This document shows positions 12,301 to 24,300 of a stretch of DNA of 64,000 nucleotides, one piece after another. The stretch's first letter is position 1; every line of letters starts with the position of its first letter. The notes under the pieces were generated by a model, which was given only the letters and a program-made list of their open reading frames with translations, made no database searches and had not been told where the DNA came from. A program made the translations under genes and the position numbers. This DNA comes from Branchiostoma floridae (lineage: Eukaryota; Chordata; Leptocardii; Amphioxiformes; Branchiostomatidae). The stretch spans positions 7,940,877-8,004,876 of the forward strand of contig NC_049987.1 in NCBI RefSeq assembly GCF_000003815.2, written 5' to 3'.

Positions 12301-15300
12301 AGGTTTGACTGTGATTTTACTTTGAAAAGTAGATCTTAAGAGTCAGAGAATTATAGACTAAGTGCATAAATCTAATCATTTCCCCTGAGCCTTTTCGTCT
12401 TCTCTTTGTCAACATTCTTGCCTTGGTTTGCTTCTTCTTGTTCAACTAGGTCATCAGTGTGCAAAATTTGATGTTTTGAGCTTGATCCAAATCTTGAGTT
12501 TCTGTGGTTGATTAAGCTTCTAGATGGTTGAGCACTTTCTATGACCAAACTAATGGTTTGGGGCAAGTCTGCTGCCTACATTATCCAAGGGATTTGCAAA
12601 TAAGCCATGATATGGTCTTTTTACATAAACATCTTGTACAAGAGAAGACCACAGGTCATGTACTGTTCTTTCCCTGGATAAGTATGTTTAATGAATGATA
12701 ATTGAATCATGTCGTTTGTAATGTTTTGTTGTGAGTCAGACTGATAAACAAGAAGCTTCATGTTCAGTTAACAAAACTTTTATTCTAATCTTGTGACAAA
12801 GTCAAACTCCAGCGTGACAAAGCAAAATAAATGAAAAATATAGTCTAGGGTTTCCCTCTCTCTAAATACGTAACTGTACTAGACACAATGTCATCTTTCT
12901 ACTCCAGGTATACATTACATACCAGTATACATAAAATACAGTATAAGAAAATATAAATATAATATAGCAACACATTCCCAATATGTTCTACTTTTTTAAT
13001 GAACAAATAAAATAAATAAATAAATAAATATGTATCTATCCAGCTCCATTCTACAGCAATGTGCTAAGCATAAATCATCTCTTTCATCATAAGGTTCTGC
13101 ACAGTGCATTATGAAATACACCTTTCCACAGGCAAAAAAGTAAATGGCAGCAAAGTTGCATGAGCCTTATTCCAATGGGATTCTGTATAACATCAGACGG
13201 TCACTAAAAGGATTTTTTAACTTTTAAATGGCGCCTCCTGATTGGTCAATGTTGCCTGGCTATACGACAATTATGCTAATCAGTTTTTGCAAAGCAAATA
13301 TCTCATTGTGAGATACAACCCCACATGTTACCCCTTACTGGGATAGATTTAAAGAATGCAACATGTCGTCAAGCATACACGGTACACGAGACGGTTGCCA
13401 GGACGAAGCTCGTCCGTCTCACGGGATGCTCTCACGCTCCTCCAGTTCGGCAAAGACGCTGGACAGGTGGCTCAGGAAGATTTCGTAGTCACGGAAGGTC
13501 AAGTAGGCGCGCAGGGTCATGTAAAACTCACTGGTGGCTGTGCCAGGGTCGACATGCTCATTGGTGTTGTCCAGGGGGTGACCCAAAGCGTTGGCCTGAA
13601 ATCCAGAAAACAATGAATGATTAGAAAATTAGAGGTACAATTTCTATGTCATGTTTTACAAGACGTAGTGATGTAAGAATGTAAGAGGGCAGAATGGGCT
13701 GGTTGGGACAACCCCACCATAACTGACCTTCGTACTCTATTGTTCATGTTGGGCAAAGTTCAACTTTGCACAGGTAGACTTTTAAGCTTTGGTTCGTGTA
13801 TGTTAGCACTAGAATTCCATACAAGATGTAGGTCATCATTCAACAAAGTAAGGTTAAGAAAGATACCGCTCGGTAAGGCTCAATTAATTGCCTTTTCAAC
13901 TTGTCGATTGCTTGTTTTATTCAAGAAAAAAAAAGCTATTTACCGTAACAGCCAGGGAAGTCTGGAGCTCTTTTGTTTTGTCATGGACCTCTTCTACCTG
14001 GCGACGCACAGCTTCCACCTCTCCAGTGTTGTCAGCTGCCTCAAGTGCAAGTTGATCCAGCTTCACTGCTTCCAGATGCCTCTCAAAGATGTGGAGCTGA
14101 GACTTCAGGGTTTGAAATACCTCAGAATCCTGCAGAAAGGAACAAGGATGAGCCATGAGTCATCAGCTAGCTATAGACATCTTTGTGTTGGTTCTGTGTC
14201 TACAACTAAACATACTTCTTGGTTTCTGTCTTACGGCTGTGTTCTCCTTTTGGAAAGAATGATTCAATTGCCGGTGTAAATGCCTTGTTTGCCGAGCAAA
14301 CCTTTATTGTGGTGGACAGATTTATTTACGGACACACTTTGTCTGGTCAGAAACTACATAAAACACTTGTAGCTATTTTGAACCTTGCCTTGTCATGGTT
14401 TCTGGATGGGAATTTCTCATAATAAACAAGGGTTTGTCAAAGATATTTTTGATTCAATGAGAAGAGAGCAAGGGCATTAACTATAGAATGTGGACAGATT
14501 TATTTATGGACACACTTTGTCGGGTCAGAAACTATGTAAAACACTGGTGGCTATTTTGTACCTTGCCCAGTCATGGGTTTTGGATGGGAATTTCTCTAAA
14601 TAGGTCTGATATTTTAGATTCAATGACTAAATGAAAAGTGAACAAGGACAAACTATAGAATGTGACAGATCTGACAAAAAATTTTTCCTTGAGACACAAT
14701 AAGAGTTTGTCTTGCCAAAATCCTTTCCAGTAATTGTTATCAGAAGAAAATATGATCATGCTGCCCCCTTACCTCCATTGCACTTGTTTCGATGTCCTCA
14801 GCTTTTATGATGTCCTCAGAACTAGGGAGTGTGGTAACGGAGAGATCCGGGTAGCTGGCTGTTCCACTGAAGTGAACAGTGTTCTGTAGGACAAAGAAGA
14901 AGTACATGTATTAGTCTTTACTGAGTTTGTGGTTACGCAGTCTGGTATCTTATATTCGATTTTCCAGCAAGAAACTCATTCTCTATATTGGTGGCTTCTA
15001 CAAAATTTTTTTCGGACCAATTTTGTACACTTTAAGTTGGAAGTATTGTCCAAATGATTTTTCATTCAAGATTCAGTGTCAAGTGATGCAAGCAGTTTCA
15101 CAGTCAGCATATTGTACAACTGCCCCTGTAGAAAAGGGTTTGATGCTACACTATTTAAATCAAACTTGCTGATAGGAAATTGAATTACACAGTATTATCT
15201 GGTTAGGGTATAAACATATGCACTACCATTTTGCACTGTGGCAAATCATTGACAGTCTAACTGCCCAACAGACAGGCAAGCGGGTACGGATGGTGCATTG

Positions 15301-18300
15301 TATTTTTAATATTATTAGGTACTTACAATGGTTCCAAGGGCCGTAGTTGTACGTTCCAAAACAAGCTCCGTCTTCTGAAGGCTGGCGGTTAGAGCTTCGG
15401 TTACAGTCTGCTGTGAGCGGACAGCAGGAGCCACTGTTGTGACTGGCACTGCTGCTGCAGAGTGGAAGACACCGCAGAAAACTGCCAACATGTACACTGC
15501 TGTCATCTGTGCCATCGTAGTGGTAGCCTGGAGGTTTGTCTGGAGGGAGGAGAGCGTGGTCTTCGTAGCGTCGTGGACCGAGGGAGTAACTTTTCCTCTC
15601 CAGCAGGCTTGTATTTATGGGGACCATGATGTTTTTTTAAGTAGGTGTCATACAGGTGTAAATATCCTGGCAGGAAGGTGGGAAAACTGGGGGAATACAA
15701 AGAATCCAATAAATAAGTATGTAAGTGAGGGGGTTGACGTCAGTAGTGAAGCGTCTCTTCATCCCTGCCCCTGAATTCCTGGAAGATTTCTTGATCAATA
15801 GGGGGGAACCCCCACCATTGGTGCCAAGCCTCTGGGATTGTGCTTAATCAAATTTGTGACGTCACACTTCCTGGCTCTCCAGTGCTACCTGCTTGACACG
15901 CCCACTTCTTACGTAGACAAGCAAGAGGAGTACTTGTGGGTCAGTTGCCGGAAACTCTGTGTACTTGTTGGTTAGTTGCCGGAAACTGTGTGTACTTGTT
16001 GGTTAGTTGCCGAAAACTGTGTGACTGTACTTGTGGGTTAGTTGCTGGAAACTGTGTGTGTGTCAACAGCAGGAATGTGGAATGAAAGTATAGCAGGGGC
16101 GTACTCATGAACACTCATGGAACCTACATTGTACTGAAAACGGGTTGTCAAACAAGAAGCCACAGCCCGAAAGTGTAAAAAGGATAGTGGGAAGTACTGT
16201 AAATGCATTTAAGTTCGCGGGGATTTACTTTCACAGTAGCGTGAAAATGGTGTGTTCGCAGTGGTTTTAAGTTTGCGGTAGCGCCATAGACTGTAGTCTA
16301 AAACTATAATGGGAAAATGTTTCCAGTGGTTTAAGTTCGCGGTGAAGTGGCCACTGTGAAATCCGCGAACATAAAACCACCGCGAACATTTTTGCATTTA
16401 CAGTATATCAACTTAAGCTACTGCTGGTAAACAGGTGGTTGTTTTAGATACCTGCAGCATAGGTTTTTTTTAAGCATTTTCTGTCATACTTTTATGGTAA
16501 CATTAGGAAAATGTGTAAAAAAAGATTGTATAAAAGCTGTGATGTCTTTTTTGTTTATCAAAATTTCTTTCTAAAGTAAGTCAACTATCATCACAGGAAC
16601 TATTAAAACAGCTTGTTTATATTAAGGCTTCTGAGTCTGCTGTTTATTTTTCTTCAAGTGCATTCAAACAGAAAAAGGAGGAAAAAGCACTGCAAGCCAG
16701 TCTGTTTCCGTTCTTTAAACAACTGTCAGAGCCTATCCCTTAATTGCATTTCCTGTGTAAAACTAAAACAAGCATATATGTTATGCAAGGAATAAATAAG
16801 GAGTAAAAGTTTAACAACCAAGTCAATAAACATCTTGTTTGAGAGATGACTAGACCACCCATACCGTTTGTTTTGTGCCCGGAAAATACTGAAAGTAAAC
16901 TGGTAAAAAAAGGTTTAACAATAATATTGACTTTTACCATTGTCAAGGTGTGTGGAGCACTGTTTAGTCATAGGGATATTACTAACTGTTCTAATAGACA
17001 GGAACCTTAGTCATAAGATTGGAGAGAATATGTTGTATTACTATTATGTACCAAATCAAGGCAAGAATAAAATTTAGCCAGGAAGGAAGTGGAGCCCCCA
17101 CACTTTGAGGTGGGAATGAATTTCTTATGACTGGAATGAAGCATTTTACCACCTCTTTTTTTACCGTTTTTGGTGTGTCCGTGTGTCAGTCTGTGTGTCA
17201 GGAAATTTGTGGTCAGCATAACTCAATGGTATGTGGGTAGGGGTTTGGATGACGAAGGTCAGTGTCGATTTTGGGCCCCCTGGTATGTGACCTTTTGTTA
17301 AGATGCTGCATGAACACCTAATCTAAGATTTTTCTACCCTCACCATTTCACACATATTGTATGTATACTTTCATGCTACTTAGTGACTACAAGTATTTCA
17401 TTCTCCTGAAATAAATAGTGCTTATTAATCTTTTGCAAGACTTCTCTGATGACTTAAGTGTATTAAATCTTTAAATTGTTAGGAACGTTTGTGAAATTGT
17501 CATAAATGGATTAGCGGCTGGCACTGTCAAGTCATGCACATGCTTGTTCTATCAAGGAGGTTAAAAAGCACGTTTTTTAACCTCCTTGGTTCTATAAAGT
17601 AATAAACTTGTTAAAAGATTATTTGAACAGGAAAGGTCAGTAGTTTGTTTGCTTCTACATGTAGTATTACGTCAAGGGCAGAAACAGGCGACACTATATA
17701 TATGTATATATATATATACACTACATATGATAATCAGGTTAAACACTTTCAATTCGGAGAAGTGATTTTTGCAAAACAGTTCGAGGAAGGGATTTAATAT
17801 TTCAGAATATGACATGACATAAAGACAATAACAGTTACGTAGGTAACATTAACAGGTCCCAGGGGAGTATTCTGTAAATGTAGGTCAGTTCTGCAGAATT
17901 CCGTGTGCACTATAGTCACTGTTTGTAAAGTTCTGTTCCTGTTCTCTTTGGCATTCTGAAGTATTACCTGTACCAAAAGTACCATAAACCCTCTTATAAT
18001 AAATTACAGTAATCATAGCATTTTACTGCCTGCATTTTAAAGTGAACAGAAAATCACCTCAGCCAGTTAATTGCTGGTTAAAGATCAGACTTATCCAGAA
18101 TGATGGTAATCTGTTTTCAATGGCCTTAAGTCTTAACTCTAAAGTACGAACTACCTGTTACCAAAGGTATTTTAAGATTTGCCCCAAACCAAGATCAAAA
18201 CACTGCCGAGACCTCTCCCTTTGGCTGTATACTCATTTCCGCCATACACATCTGTCAATAATGTGGTGACAGGTCAGAAAGCAGCTTTGTGGGAGGGACA

Positions 18301-21300
18301 AAGGCAAGCACACACCTTGCAAAGCCCCATAAAGCCTTATTTCTACAGTCATATCCTGTGGTTCCCAGGCATTGTGACCAAGGGGTGTACTTCAAAGTAG
18401 CGACTGTTTGAACTTTTTTGCTCAGAGTCAGAAAGCAAGTACATGTAGTACAGTTGTTAAGGCATTCAAGGAAAGGAATTCCTGTAATGTACTCTTTTAA
18501 TAAAAGTCAATGACAATTGTTGCATTTGCCTAACAGTTAGTATGACATTGTAGGGTCAAATCAAATTTAAAAGCTCAATATAACTTTTAGTATACAGTTA
18601 TGACAGAAAAGAATGTGTTACACACTTAAAGTCACAAGATTCACAGCAACCAATCAAAAGAATAGAGGAAAATAGTTGCCAAGGGGTAACTACAATGTAA
18701 TACTATGTAAAAATGGACAGGACTGTTTTAATGTGGCTTGTGACTGCAGGTGGTTGCCTGTGGTAGCTGATGCCACATGTGCTACTAGTACTAAATGATT
18801 ATACATTACAAGGCTTGAATTAAGTAAGATTTAGTTCCTTTGACTAAGACCTGTTTTACATTATGCATTGTATACCTTTATAATATTCAGACTATAAAAA
18901 GACTTTAACTATATAAATGCTAGTTCATTTTTATATCATCAATATCTATAATGATACCAAAAAGAATTGCCTGTAACAGTGTAAGCATAGAATGATAGAA
19001 TATAATGAATATGCAAAATGTATTAGTTTAAGTTCAGGCACAGTTCTGTGGAATAGTCTGGGGGAGAACCTGAGGTGGGCATAGGGCTGTGTACTTAAAT
19101 ACCCGTACCTGTACCGTACCTAAAAAATTGTTTAGGTACAGGTCCGGACCTAAATATCTGTGTACCTGTACCTGTACCTGTACCTGTACCTAAACACACT
19201 AAATCACTTATTTTTACCAATTCTTAAGACTGCTGGACAAATAAATCCCCAATCAACAATGACAATCGTGATAATCTTGCAGTTGAAACTCAAGAAAACT
19301 TGTTTCGAGATTCAAATATGCAATGCCCTATATATAGATGACAATTTATCACCTAAGAAAAGACAGTTAGCTACATGTTTAACTTACATATACTTGGTTA
19401 AAATTCTTTAGGTACAGGTGCAGGTCCGGACCTGTACCTGTACCTGTACCTGAAATTTGTTTAGGTACACAGCCCTAGGTGGGCAACTTCAGTATTATCA
19501 GGAACATGGCTTAACAAGAAATCATGTAACTATGGACTATGAGATGAACTGATATGATGTTGACTACTTCGAAAGTGATTATGGAATGTTGAATTGTTTT
19601 TTTTTGTGTGTACTAGTAAGAAGGCAAGACCTCTGACCTCCTCCACCCTTGAAATCTTGAAAACGGCTTAGGCCGAAGATGTATCAAGGTTGAATATAAG
19701 TAAAAAAAAAGTTTAAATGTCTTTCTTCGCAGCACCGACCTGTTCCAAGCCACACCACCTGGAGTTCACCCGAGCAGACTACCTGACCTGTCAGACCAGA
19801 CACAGCAGGAGGATGGTGTGTCAGCTCACACAGCCGCTCCACTGGTACGCTCACATCTTCAGTCATTTTATTTGTAGAATCACAAGCAGTAGCCTGATTA
19901 AATCTCGCTTATAGCAGCCTGCCTAACATCCGGCCAGCCTACTGGGAGGAGAGGCCAGTTATAGCCCCGGACAGTAGAATTTGTGTTGCATAGACTGCAT
20001 ATTATAAGCAGGATATTAGATAATTCTTCTTCACAACCAGTGGTTTTGTTGCCTATCACCAGACATCTTCCTCTGAGCCTCTACTTCTACATGTCTGGCA
20101 GGCATTAAACATAAGGTAAGAATCACTGGTTATAAAGAAGAATTTTCCAATATATATTTTACCAACCTGATGAAACTACATTGTACTTGTCCATCTCAGT
20201 CAGTCTGTTGGACTTTGTTGATGTACCTAATTGGAAAAGTTAGTGCTTGGACTTGATGACTGGTGTGTTGCCTTTGCCAAGAAGGTTATGCCCCTATCAT
20301 TTGTTTCAAATTGTGGTCTGACTCGTCATATCATATTAAGTTTTATCCCTGATTATAATTTGACTTTTCCATTGCTTGCTTAGGAAAGTGTATTTAACTA
20401 GGATAAGGCCAGTCCGCTTGATTTAACATTTAACTGTAATATTTAACTGTTTGACTGATATGCTAGAACAATATTCAATAAAATAGAAAATGTTGGTGTT
20501 CATTCTGGCAAATGACCTCATCACACTACCATCTGCAGTCGTTGTTTTGAAGAGAGGCTTCAATAGATTTTAGTGCTTCAACGTGGAACTGCTTACTGGT
20601 AGTTAATAAGCCAGAACAATATTCTGCAAAATAGGAAAATGTTGGTGTTCATTCTGGCAATTGACTGAGCCAAACACTACCGTCTGCAGGTATTTTCTTG
20701 AAGAGGGGCTTGAAGTGAATTTAGTACTTAAACGCTTCACTGATAGTGATGATAGATAGAGAAGTACAATATTCTACAAAATAGGAAAATGTTGGTCTTT
20801 ATTCTGACAAAGAACTAAGTCAAACATTCTGTGCAATTACTACCGTCTGCAGGTATTTTCTTGAAGAGGGACTTGAAGTTGAAGTGACTTAAGTACTTAA
20901 ATGCTTCACTAATAGCGATATGTTAGTACAATATTCTACAAAATAGGAAAATGTTGGTCTTTATTCTGACAAAGGACTAAGTCAAACACTCTGTGCACAC
21001 TACCGTCTGCAGGTATTTTCTTGAAGAGGGACTTGAAGTACTTAAACGCTTCACTGATTGTAATAAGCTAGGAAGAAATTCTGACTAAGTAAAACATGAC
21101 TGTCTGCAGGTATTTTTGTGAAGAGAAGCTTGAAGTGATTTTAGTACTTAAACGCTTCACTGATAATAGTAAGGACGATATTCTGCTACAAAGAAAAATG
21201 TTGGCGTTTATTGTGGCAAATGACTAAGTCAAACATGACTGTCTGCAGGTATTTTCGTGAGGAGAGGCTTGAAGTGATTTTAGTACTTAAACGCTTCACT

Positions 21301-24300
21301 GATAATAGTAAGGACGATATTCTGCTACAAAGAAAAATGTTGGCGTTTATTGTGGCAAATGACTAAGTAAAACATGACTGTCTGCAGGTATTTTCGTGAG
21401 GAGAGGCTTGAAGTGACTTAAGTACTTAAATGCTTCACTAATAGCGATATGTTAGTACAATATTCTACAAAATAGGAAAATGTTGGTCTTTATTCTGACA
21501 AAGAACTAAGTCAAACATTCTGTGCATTCTTCCGTCTGCAGGTATTTTCTTGAAGAGGGGCTTGAAGTGACTTAAGCACTTAAATGCTTCACTGATAGTA
21601 ATAAGCTAGGACGATATTCTGACTAAGTAAAACATGACTGTCTGCAGGTATTTTCGTGAGGAGAGGCTTGAAGTGCAGGTGTGGGTGTCCTGTACTTCTG
21701 GGAAGGACGTGAGGAGACCGCGGAACAGGGACCGGCTTGTGGGGTCTGCCTACATCGACCTCTCACCGCTGACTCGTGCACACAGGAGGGCCCTGAGGAT
21801 CAGGTGAGCTGGCCATTTGTACATACTGATACTGGAGATGTCAAAACTTTCGCAAAGTCTATTTTAGGATGTAGAGGGCCCGAACCAGGGGTTCTAAGAG
21901 ATCACAAGGGTTCGAAGAACTGCAGCTCCGTCGTGACTGTCACCCCATGAACATACTGGTGGTTTGTCATCTAAAATTTGGTAAAAGTCTATTTTGGGAC
22001 ATCGAAAAATATGTTGTTTCCAGTTAGCTGACTGACACTAGCAAGAACTTGCCTATCCTAGCCTTTTTTCTTGAGTGAGGTGTGTATCCTCCAGTCAAGG
22101 GGCATAGAATTCTTTATCATCATCTGAGCAAGGAGGTTCCTAGAACTGTCAGAGGGATTATTGAAAATAATACACTCTGTTAACAGATTGAGGCTTTGAA
22201 CAGTTGATGTACATGTAGGAATGAACTTCTTTAAACTTGTTCACTTTATTGATATGTTAGAAGCTGCGCTTGTACAATTCATATCATTCTGCATATTTAC
22301 AGTATGATGTTGAAAATACCAGTTCCTGCTGCACTTCAGTTTTACATTCAATTTATTAAATTGTATTTTAATTGGATCACAACATACGGATGTACATATA
22401 CAATTACATGTAGGCCTTGCCACTTGTTGGTGGTCACAGGAGACCAAGTGTGTACGTTTCAGCATTGTATTTCCTGTCCCTCTTATTGACTCATATTTTT
22501 GTCAAGAATTACAGCATAGAGTGGGGAAAATGCTGTTTCTCCCCAAACAATACGTAGAGCTAAAATAAAAGCTGACACACAAAAGCTTATTGTCTTGAGA
22601 AAGATGTGTTAAGCTCTGAAGTGTTCAAGTTACTGATTTTGAATTGGGTGTTTCATGCAAGCGCAGATGAATAAGCCTTGTATCCATATTATTCTAGCTT
22701 TGGTTCACTCCTCTGATCGCTTCCGTGCTTAATAGTCTGGCACTGGGTAGTAAAGAAATGAGTGACATTTAAATGTTTCAGTTTTATAAACTATATGATA
22801 CAGATCAGAGCTGCTTGGAGTCATCATTTTGGATATGAATTATTTCTATAATAAGCTTGACTGAGATCAAACTTCTGAATGCCTGTTTAAACCCTGTTAC
22901 CAACCATTGCCAATCAGAGCTCTTACATGAATATATGAATTTGAATGCTTTTCCAGCCCATTTATTCATTCATTTGTTCATTCGTGCTTTCATTTCTTCA
23001 TTCATTTTTTCGTTCACATAGCTACAATTGCCCATTGAGTAATAAAGACATGGAACTTGCCATCCTGTGCCAATATTTTTCACCAATCGCCTGGACTATA
23101 TCAGTCGTTTCTCTATCAACCAATGGCAGACTATTGAGTAGGGGAGCAATCCGGATACTGACTAAATGCTGATGAGAAAACCATTAAAAGTTACTACTAT
23201 TATAATAGCAACTTTCCATTGAGTTATGAGCCTGTGTTAATGATTGTTTGTTGTTGATGGCCGGACCCTTTTTCTCCAGTGGGCAGTACCCTCTGTACAA
23301 ACCTGGAGTTAGCAACTTGGGCGGAGCCTGCCTCAGGGTACACCTGGAGATGCAGGTAACAGGAGACCATGGTGGGGATGGCAGTGAGGTACAGCAGCTT
23401 TTATTCAGACACCTACTCACACTCACAGGTTCTAATGTACATAAGACTGTAACGCTAGTTAACCTTTATTCGTTCAGTTACCTTAATTCGTTTTTTCAAA
23501 AACAGGGAATCTATGGAGACACGGTAAATGCAACATCAGTAATAACCACAGGAATGCATAACCGAGAGACTTAAGTGTTCAGAATATTCATGAAAAGGCT
23601 CCGATGACCACGCATTTGAAAACAGCGAGGTCAAAAACGTACCGTCCCTTATTGTAATAGCCTACCGCTCTATGGGAGGATTGCGTCACCGTGTTGTTCG
23701 CCGGAATGGCAGAGATCTATCACATTCACTTCCAGTTCACATTTATCATGCACAAGACAACTCAATAAAGTTTGTGTTGCTAACCAGTAACTGGACTCAA
23801 AGTGTGATCAATTGTCGAAAACCGTCTCTTTGTTGCCACAACCTCCCGCACTTGTGGCGCACTCGATCGAACGTCGCCATGTTTTTCCCCAGAAACCTAC
23901 GGTCGCAACCGCGGGAAAAAGATTGGATGACGACATTAAAAGGCATTTATTAAACTTACCTTTAATAACTCACTAACTCGCCTTTTTCTCTTAGATTATT
24001 AAGCAGCCATCTATTAAACAATTTATGCACCACCAAAAATGGAAATGATATGGAACATCGACAAATTAATTGATTTTACTCTGGTCCCCTTTTTTTAAAA
24101 TGTGAAAGTCCCAAGGCAGATCATGTAAACTGTTGCAAATACGGCCTTGAAGACGATACCAACTGTCTCAGTACGGGTATGGTACACCGATAACAAGATT
24201 TGCACTGCATATTTGTCGACCACAAGTCTGACAGCAATGTTTTATATCATTTATTGTGGAATCTTTCGTTCTTTGATCCAGGGCATTGACAACAGCGGCA

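Larger units (their letters stand above)
11995..23388 (+). other. C2CD3: C2CD3 fifth C2 module (exons 18-21), split by the 7.6-kb host intron
   Basis: Exon 18 reads [19 protein letters not shown] then [11 protein letters not shown]. Exon 19 (19733) reads [16 protein letters not shown]. Exon 20 (21648) reads [20 protein letters not shown] and [13 protein letters not shown]. Exon 21 reads [20 protein letters not shown]. The domain is therefore cut between exons 18 and 19 by the intron that houses the antisense cytokine-like gene. Exon 21 has two in-frame donors, after 23355 and after 23388, differing by 11 codons. Confidence 0.8.
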
